From Amia ocellicauda (taxonomy: Eukaryota; Chordata; Actinopteri; Amiiformes; Amiidae), in assembly GCF_036373705.1 (NCBI RefSeq), contig NC_089863.1, positions 28,356,227-28,420,226 on the forward strand: a DNA stretch of 64,000 nt, in the 5' to 3' direction. Below the pieces are notes generated by a model that had not been told where the DNA came from, did no database searches, and was given only the letters and a program-made list of their open reading frames with translations. The position numbers and the translations under genes were made by a program. Of this stretch, positions 56,685-64,000 are shown piece by piece; the first letter of the stretch is position 1; the number at the start of each line of letters is the position of its first letter.

Positions 56685-59131
56685 TTACCTGGCAAAATGG
56701 CCTACATCCTGGAGAAGCCCTGCCAGGAGCTGCTGGGCTAGGAGGGCCAGCAGGAGGAGCAGGGGGCGGCCTGCGCTGGCAGGTGCGTGGTTGGGCAGGA
56801 GGTGAAGCCTTTCGGTGTCCGACAGCAGCGCCCGGGCGTCCTCCAGAGCCGCCAGGGCCGCTGAGCTGGAGTTGGCGTCGCCCGTCGCCAGCAGGTCGAA
56901 GACGCAGGCCTGGAAGTAGACGTCCTCCGTGGGCAGGAGGCGGGCGCAGTGGGAGCGGGCGGCGGACAAGGAGAAAGAGTTGGAAAGGGCAGGAGCAGGA
57001 TGGGGATGGGGGTTGGGGGGGTCCAGGCGCTGGGACGCGGGGCACCCCCACACGCAGAGCTGCAGGTCCTGCTCGGGGGAGAAGGCCCCCACCACGTCCT
57101 CGGGGGCGCGCACCGCCAGAGACAGGAAGTGCCCGGTCTGCCGCACCACCAGCGTGGCCCCGATGTGGGCGGCGACGATCTCCGCGTGCCGCCCGGGGGC
57201 CAGGCTCCGCACCGCCAGGCCGCCCCCCCCCCGCCGCTCCCCGCCCGCCGAGACCGACCCGTCCACGAAGGCTGCGGGGACGTCCCCCAGCTCGGCCTGG
57301 TAGATCTGCTGGTCCACGCACTCCCGGGAGCCCTTGAAGATGATGGTGATCTGGCAGGGAGGACATTTAGACACGAGGACAGGGAGGAATTGGGGAGGGA
57401 GGGAAAGAAAGAGTGTGACAATAACTGAATGAGTTCATTAAGATGGACACACACTGACGTTTTCAGTAGAAGTTGGAGATTTCGGGTAGAGGCTGGAGGG
57501 ATTATCTTGGCGAGGGTGGTGCGGTGTCAGGTGTTATTTCCTTGGTGAGAGAACGGTGAGGTGAGGTGGGGTGTTGTGACACTGGGGGGCGTGGTGGAGT
57601 GAGGTGGGCTGGTGGAGTTAGTGTGTTTACCTTGGTGAGCACGGTGGCAGAGGTGAGGGCGTCGGCGGTGGGCGGGGAGCCGGGTCGGGCGGGGGCGCTG
57701 GTGGCCTGCACGTACAGGTGCTCGTTGTCGATGAGCGGCCAGGCGCCCGGCACCGCACACGTCTGGAACTCGTCCCGGAAGGTGCGCACGTGGGGGTCCC
57801 CGAACACGCCACAGTGCAGGAACCTGGGCGGGCGGCCCTCACGCTGCAGGTACGCCCGCTCGTAGCTGCAGGCCTCGCCGGGCAGGGGGGCCTGGGCGGG
57901 GCGGGGCCGGGGCGGGGGTCGGGGCGGGGCGCCGGGGCCGGCCTTGGGGCAGCGGTGCTGGATGAGCAGGTCCTCGATGCCCTGCACGGCCGAGTGGAAG
58001 GCCAGGTCCCCCCGGCAGGCCCGGGCGGTGCGGCGGGTGCACTGGGCATAGGAGCGCAGGGCGCTGCAGTACCCCGTGTGCTGGTGGCTCCCCTCCCGCT
58101 CTCCTGCACCACCTTCGCCACCTCCCCCATAGTCCTGAGCGGCCGCCACAAACTCCGAGTTACACCTGAGGATCCGACACTGTGCCCACGCTGAGAGAGG
58201 GGAGAGATGGGGAGGGAGAGGGAGAGAGAGAGGGATGTTAGAGAGAGGGAGAAGAGGAAGATGGAGAGAGGGGGAGAGGGAAAGAGGGAGAGGGAGAAGG
58301 ATGATAGAAAGAGGCAGAAGGGAAGAGGGGGAGAGTGAAAAGGTTGATAGAAAGAGGGAGACAGGGAGAGACGGAGAAGGATGATAGCGAGAGGGAGAAT
58401 GGGGAGAAGGAGAGAGGGAGGGAGAAGGATGATAGAAAGACAGAGAAGGGGAGAGGGAGAGAGGGTGAGAGGGAGAAGGATGATAGAGAGAGAGAGAAGG
58501 ATGATAGAAAGAGGGAGACAGAGAAAGGGAGAGGAGGGAGAGGGAGAAGGGGGAGAGGGAGAGAGGGGGAGAGGGAGAAGGATGATAGAAAGAGGGAGAA
58601 GGATGATAGCGAGAGGGAGAAGGGGGAGAGGGAGAGAGGGAGGGAGAAAGATGATAGAAAGAGGGAGAAGGGAAGAGGGGGAGAGTGAAAAGGATGATAG
58701 AAAGAGGGAGACAGGGAGAAGGGGGAGAAGGAGAGAGGGAGGGAGAAGGATGATAGAAAGAGGGAGAGAGGGAGAGAGGGAGAAGGATGATAGAGAGAGG
58801 GAGAGAGGGGAAAAGGATGATAGAAAGAGGGAGAAGGGGAGAGGGAGAGAGGGAGAGGGAGAAGGACGATAGCGAGAGGGAGAAGGGGAGAAGGAGAGAG
58901 GAAGCAGGACAGTGATAAGGAGGTAGGAACTTGTGTTCTTTCTGCTCCGGCCCGTCTCAGTCCAGCTCTCCCATCCCATGACCAGTCTTTGTTTCCCATC
59001 ACAGCCAGTCAGATCTGTCATGCACATGTCTTACCTGGCGCGCTGCACAGCTGTGAGATCAGCCACGCGAGGACGAGGGCACGTCTGCCTGGCAGCTGCA
59101 CACCGTTCCAGCAGACCCCGGGCCCCCACAT
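56685..59131 (-). CDS. hjv: hemojuvelin (RGM family, BMP co-receptor), three coding exons
   Basis: GPI-anchored BMP co-receptor that drives hepcidin expression and is expressed in liver and muscle. Exons in transcript order: 59131-59035, 58190-57631 and 57350-56685, GT-AG borders, 1323 nt, 440 residues (human 426). Residues about 15-35 are a signal peptide ([17 protein letters not shown]), followed by the [11 protein letters not shown] start of the mature protein. The RGM N-domain has RGD at 92-94 within [20 protein letters not shown]. The partial von Willebrand D domain has the self-cleavage motif GDPH at 163-166 (FGDPHVR). The C-terminal half keeps [20 protein letters not shown] and [13 protein letters not shown], and ends in a hydrophobic stretch ([18 protein letters not shown]) expected to direct GPI attachment. 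HJV rather than RGMa/b/c-like relatives is supported by synteny with TXNIP. Odd points: Pro/Arg-rich insert at 118-136, no RxxR furin site in 320-350, and a charged tail after the hydrophobic segment. Sequence is very GC-rich. Any 5' UTR exon was not found. Confidence 0.95.
58196..58920. repeat. polypurine/polypyrimidine minisatellite filling HJV intron 1
   Basis: About 720 of the 844 intron bases are A/G on the plus strand (C/T on the transcript). They are built from GGGAGA units and about fourteen copies of GGATGATAGAAAGAGGGA or close variants, at irregular spacing of 20-80 bp. It opens frames of 160 to over 400 codons on both strands by composition. Confidence 0.9.
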
Positions 59132-61429
59132 TGCGGTCCGTACTGGGAGGGCCTGCCGTCTCCCGCCGCACTGTCGACACTGATCTGCACTGCACACCCA
59201 TGACCACCAGGGGGAGACAAAGCACACAAGAACTTGATTCTCAGTCAACTTTGTCCTGGAGAGGTAGCCACACCCACCACCCAAAACTTAAAAAGATAAG
59301 AAAAGTGAAGATGTCTTCTATCTGCACCCTCATCCACATCCATACATCCACACCTGTCAATCAATCTATATTCTATCTGTCCATCTATTTGTATAGGCAG
59401 CCCTGGACTTGAAGGGTCCCAGTCCAGCATGTCTCACAGGTCATCTATACTGTCAAAGACGAAAGTGTCTATAAGTTCTGTGCCTATATAGAAAAGACAG
59501 TGGCTCTAACTTGAGGTGACTTAATAAATGCATGATTAGATATAATATACACACACATGCACATGCACACATTACAGATGCACCTACATACAAGTGTGAG
59601 AGAGAAAGTGTTTTGTTTCCTTCCTCGCCCTAGGAGTTCCCTATAGAAGCCACAACTACACACTGTTTTCAGGCGTACCGGAGAGGGGAGATGCTCGGTG
59701 TGCGAGCGTGGCGTTCCCGGGGGTGTGGGCCTTCGTCTCACTGGCGCTCACAGGACCTGCACACAACACGGCCTGGGGGCTGTGCAGGACTGGAGAGCCA
59801 GAGAAAGACAAAGACTGAGACAGAGTGAAAGACACAGAAGGAGAGAAAGACAGAGGCAGACTTGTCAGTTTCCTCAACTTCTATCTATCTTCTGTCTTTC
59901 TATCTGCATCTCTTCCACTCTGTGTTTGGCACAGGTAAACACCAGGCATGCCAAGCATGCCCACAATTTGCAGCACATTCCAACTGTTTTTATCTCACTC
60001 TCTGTCTCCCGGTGCTAAATTACCTTCCCCCTACTTCCTGTCCGTCCATGGTACCAGCAACGCAGAAACGGGGCAACCCAGAACGTGTACAGCTATGTTT
60101 CTTCCTGGGCATGGGGGGAAACAGCAAGGGCAGAGCCGCCAGGCACAGGGGACATGCCATGCAGGTTGGCGCTATGCGGTGTCCCTCAGGGCATGAAATC
60201 GATCCGGCCAGCTGGTCCACCCTCCCGTGTTGGGGTTACAAGCCCAGTCGTCTCTCACATGTAGTTATCAAGAAAGACCCCCTTTAGTTGCAGGTGCACC
60301 CCAAGAGCACCCAGGAGAAATCACTGTCAGTGGAACTCTTGTCTGAAGGGCTGGTTTGTTTGTTTGTTTGTTTGTTTGTTTGCTTGATCTTCGTCTTCAT
60401 TTGCTGCCCTGGTGGCTATAGGTCACTCGGGGAGACCCTGTGCGCCTGTGATAAGTAACAGTACAGCTTATTTACCACGTTCAGCTCACAGGAAGTGTGG
60501 AGACACTTTGGAAACTCGTGGAGATCATTTCCAAAACCTACTGTGAGCGGATTGAGGTTATTAAACTGTATTGATCATTATGACAGGGGCTCTGGGTTAT
60601 CCCATAACCCGGTAGTACTGCTGCTACTGCAACCCTGCCCTATCACTACTACACTTTTACTACTACTACTGCTAATACTACCACTATTAGCCCTAAAATG
60701 GCTAGTGCTGCTACTGCTACAAATAATAATAATAAAAGCATACACACATACACTCATACCTAAAATAGGACAACATATGGCGGCAGAAAGACGGGACATT
60801 CTGGTGTATGCTCTGTCTGTGCCGCGTTTTCCCCGAAAAGGCCTGTGTCCCGTCCTGCGGAGTCGCCAGATACCCTCTCTGCCCACCAGACGACCAGCAT
60901 GCTCTGCGCCGAGACCCCCGGCTCCCTTGCTGCCCGCCTGCAGTGGCGCAGTCACAAAATCTCCCCCTCAGCCAGAGCCAGCGGCCGGGTCACTGTGGGT
61001 CCGGAGCAAACGGGCCCTGCTCAGTCCGGCTGGGGGAGGGGCGGCTGTTGGTCTGACAACCCTCCTGGCTGCCCTCTCCGTCCTCTCTTTCTGTGGGTAT
61101 ATCCGTAAGGAGCTGGGCATGTACAGCCCGCAGGCCTAACCGTGTGAAGACTTTCCGCGGTCCAGAGGCTTCTGCGTTCACAAGAAGGGACGAGAGTTTT
61201 GTACTGTTCTCTTCCCTCCTGTCCACCCCTACGCCTCGTACAGGAAGTTTTGCAATGTGGACACTCTCTCCCTCTCTCTCTCTCTCTGTGTTTGCAAAGA
61301 GACACGCGAGGGCAAAGGGAACGCAAACAGGAGATGGGGGGGGTAGGGCACAAAATCTGAGCCTGAACTGTCGCTCCACCCATGTAAAGCGCATTTCCTC
61401 TTCTGCCACCAAGCCACGACCAAGAAAAA
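59132..61429. other. HJV upstream region, no further gene recognised
   Basis: Should contain the HJV promoter and any non-coding exon, but I could not locate them. A (TTTG)n run lies at 60354-60382 and ACT-rich triplets at 60610-60720. The 214-codon plus-strand frame at 60495-61139 has no domain I recognise. Confidence 0.4.
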
Positions 61430-61530
61430 GAGTGGCAGGGCGGTCAGGGCCTGTGACCCGAGGGGCGTGCGTCCAAATCCCAAATGCCGTACCCTCGAGC
61501 AAAATGCTCCACCCGGATTTGCCGGGGTAA
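61430..61530 (+). mobile_element. tRNA-derived SINE head fragment
   Basis: Reads GTGGCAGGGCGGTCAGGGCC, then a B-box-like GCGTCCAAATCCC, then GTACCCTCGAGCAAAATGCTC, the order seen in fish tRNA-SINEs. The tail is missing. Confidence 0.5.
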
Positions 61531-61824
61531 AAACTTTTAGATGAAAGCCTCTGCGGAGTCCAGAAGAGAAGCAAAATCGCTTCCAACCAAGGAGGATGTG
61601 AGGGCGAGGGCCAGTTTAGTAAAGAGAGGGAAAACAGGAGGGAGAGACGATGAGAGAGTTGTAAAAAATAAAGAATTCCGGTTAAAAGCCTGTCTTGTCT
61701 CTCTCTCTCTCTCTTGACTGGACTCCGTAGAGCTGCAATGGTGAACCAGGACAGGAAGGGAGAGACCAAAACAAGGAGAAGAAAGAAAAGATGGATTGAG
61801 TCTCTACTGAGGACCATGAGTGAA

Positions 61825-61871
<47 letters not shown>

Positions 61872-62927
61872 AAGGTGGTGAGTTCGAAGAAGGAGGGAAA
61901 GAAGGATGGAAGGATGGAAAGATGGAAAAGAAGGAATGATAGAAAAATGAAATGTTGGAACAAAAGAGAGCACCTGAACCAAAAAGAGTGCGAACTAAAC
62001 AGGTGGTTCAAAAACAGAATGCGAGAATTACAAAATGAGAGCGGAAGCACAGAGAAAAAATATAAAATAAGGACATAAGATCAAGAGGCAGGAAGAAAGA
62101 AGGAAAGAAAGAACGGAAAAGGAAGCGGGAAATGCGATGCCTGTAGGGAAGAGGAAATCCACTCTGGCAGTCGGACCCATCTGCTTTCTCCACTGTCACA
62201 GTCTGACCTTTAGTCCAGTTAACAGGACCCCGGCCCTAAGGAAAGGGGGGGGCAGGAATCAGAGGGCTCTAAATATACACCCGGGTGGGCAGACCTCCTG
62301 TCAAGCCCCCCCCCACCACCACCGCACACACACACACACACACACACACATGACCAGAGCTGCCACATTCTGAAACAGCACCTGCTGCTATAAACCCCAC
62401 CAGGAGATACAGTCCCGTCAGTGCAGCACAGACTCAGTTCTGGTTTCCGTACCCCTCGTGGGTTTGCATTATTCACATTATTATAACTGTTGTTGTTTTG
62501 TTGTGCCTGGTTGGCCTGGTGTCTGTGTTTGGGATGGGCTTGCCTGAATGTACTCCTATGGCACAGCAAAGTCGAAAATAAATCAATTAATAGACAAATC
62601 AACCAATCAATCCAATCCACACACTCCCAGCTGTTAGAGGCTCACGCCGCTGGTGAGATCAGACAGCTGAGACCACGCTTGGCCTCCTGCCCCTGTAGCG
62701 ATTGTTGCATCTTCTTCCAACTTGCTTTCTCTTTTGTTAATTGCATTTGTTTCATATCTCCTCCTTGCAACGCTCTACTCTTTGCAAAACCTGCATGCAA
62801 GCTTACCTTGTGTGTGTTTGTTTTAGAACCAGCTGCTGTTTGCGTGTGCCACGAGTTTCAGGGTCACTGTGAATCGGCTTGGCTTTTTCAAAAACACTCA
62901 CCTTGTACTCAACCCGCCCCTACCAGT

Positions 62928-62965
<38 letters not shown>

Positions 62966-63240
62966 ACCTTCCACACATGTGCAAACACACCACCCACACA
63001 TCGCAAGGGCCAGACCCTAACCCCTCTATTTCTCTCTCTCTCTCTCTTTCTTTATTTGCTTGTCAACTCTCATGGGTCCAATGCATGTCCCAGATTAGGG
63101 GTGGGGGGGGGACTTCCACCGACCTACAAAATGCTTGTCCAAGGAAGGTGTCAGCTGGAATGAGACCCCAAAGATGCTGTACCATGGTTCCCTGGGACCA
63201 GGACTGTAACATGCTTTGATGGACAGCTATTATGTTTTTG
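61531..63240. other. spacer with simple repeats, no gene seen
   Basis: (GA)n at 61828-61869, GAAA-rich sequence at 61870-62130, (CA)n at 62324-62350 and 62931-62960. Nothing coding was recognised. Confidence 0.5.
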
Positions 63241-63243
63241 TAT

Positions 63244-63286
<43 letters not shown>

Positions 63287-63288
63287 TT
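63241..63288. repeat. (TATT)n microsatellite
   Basis: A pure tetranucleotide run. Confidence 0.95.
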
Positions 63289-63775
63289 GCTTTACACAAA
63301 GAGTTGTGGGAGTATGGAACGAACAACCAACCTCTGCATTGGAAGGCTGATGATCTGCGGTCCTAAATGCAAACGAATGAATGAAAGGATGAATGAATTC
63401 ATGCATTAATTAATTAATTAATATCGGCAGTCACTACCTGTACGCTAGTGTGTGTAGTGTAGGCGTAAAACAGTCTGAGAATATGTAGAGCTTGCCAGTA
63501 AAGCAAGAAATATAGAACTTGTACAATGATATACGTGACAAACGTAACACATTTTAAATTATTATTATTTTGTATTTATTTAAGTAGTCACTCGGCACTT
63601 TAAAACGATTACTCGGAAAATAGCAGTTTCACCACCAGAACGCAACGCAGGCCTATAAGTATTGTATACGAGAATGGAAGATTTTCTTTTTCCATGTTTG
63701 TAATTTTTTCTCGCTATCTAATAGACTTTGTTTTTGTTCTATTCTTATAGTCCGCCGGAGAGTGTACAAATTCTT

Positions 63776-63833
<58 letters not shown>

Positions 63834-64000
63834 CTGCTCACCTCTGTAGTGTCCACTGCAGGGTGACTTGACCGGTGTCTCTGTCGTGTCCTGTCTCTCT
63901 GCACGTCGTCCCCCTCTCAACTAAACTGTCGGATGGGTGAGATGTTTCACAGAGTCCCTCCTCGCAGCGCAAGAAAGGGTGGTGGTGGGCGGTTAGTCAC
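63289..64000. other. spacer, no gene seen
   Basis: A 51-bp pure GA microsatellite lies at 63780-63830. The final 170 bp are more balanced in composition but hold no recognisable exon. Confidence 0.5.

Noticed and set aside
56783..57428. Plus-strand frames of 124-184 codons opposite HJV exon 3
   Set aside because: Antisense shadows in very GC-rich coding DNA. The minus strand carries the conserved protein and splice sites.
57627..59027. 466-codon minus-strand frame overlapping HJV
   Set aside because: It runs through the pyrimidine minisatellite and then the wrong frame of HJV exon 2. The RGM motifs are in another frame.
60495..61139. 214-codon plus-strand frame upstream of HJV
   Set aside because: It has repeated Leu/Thr runs from ACT triplets, no domain and no splice context. 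I could not support a gene.

Overview
The window is vertebrate nuclear DNA, most probably from a ray-finned fish. Genes are split by GT-AG introns, intergenic space is long, microsatellites are abundant, and the mobile elements (several Tc1/mariner families, hAT MITEs, CR1/L2-like LINE ends, tRNA-type SINEs ending in an L2-like tail) are of the kinds common in fish genomes. I cannot name the species. Three protein-coding host genes are well supported: POLR3GL (+, coding 2317-6007), TXNIP (-, coding 44110-46903) and HJV/hemojuvelin (-, coding 56685-59131). Order and relative orientation match the human 1q21.1 neighbourhood HJV-TXNIP-POLR3GL, so this is a block of conserved synteny.

Layout. 1-2.2 kb: AT-rich flank with a hAT MITE and a SINE. 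2.3-6.9 kb: POLR3GL, seven coding exons, with a degenerate hAT element in intron 6 (coding-exon numbering) and a purine tract in the last intron. 6.9-8.3 kb: an IS630-like transposase relic split by a LINE fragment. 8.3-44 kb: a large intergenic region dominated by repeats, including two full-length Tc1 copies with intact transposase frames (14.3-15.5 and 27.2-28.4 kb), a 1.09-kb hAT element with a perfect 8-bp target duplication, a diverged tandem array rich in TGACCTTTGACC motifs, a truncated Tc1, LTR-like ends and a full-length but dead Tc1 of a second family (38.7-40.3 kb). 42.66-47.4 kb: TXNIP with its 3' UTR, promoter TATA box, three CCAAT boxes and a candidate carbohydrate response element. 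47.4-55.1 kb: AT-rich spacer with three more Tc1-type insertions. 56.7-59.1 kb: HJV, whose first intron is nearly all a purine/pyrimidine minisatellite. 59.1-64 kb: spacer with microsatellites and a SINE head.

The host genes do not form a pathway. POLR3GL is an RNA polymerase III subunit, TXNIP is an alpha-arrestin that restrains thioredoxin and glucose uptake, and HJV is a GPI-anchored BMP co-receptor controlling hepcidin and iron. They are neighbours by ancestry. I did not find a new multi-gene system. The most interesting items are: the conserved architecture of the TXNIP glucose-response promoter; a Tc1 family in which both copies share one ancestral frameshift and carry a ~97-bp hairpin that duplicates the TATA box in both directions; a D-D36-E Tc1 family with two open copies; absence of the furin motif in HJV; and the nuclear-receptor-like motif array. 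All coordinates, splice sites and translations were read by eye; family assignments come from recognition, not from database searches.
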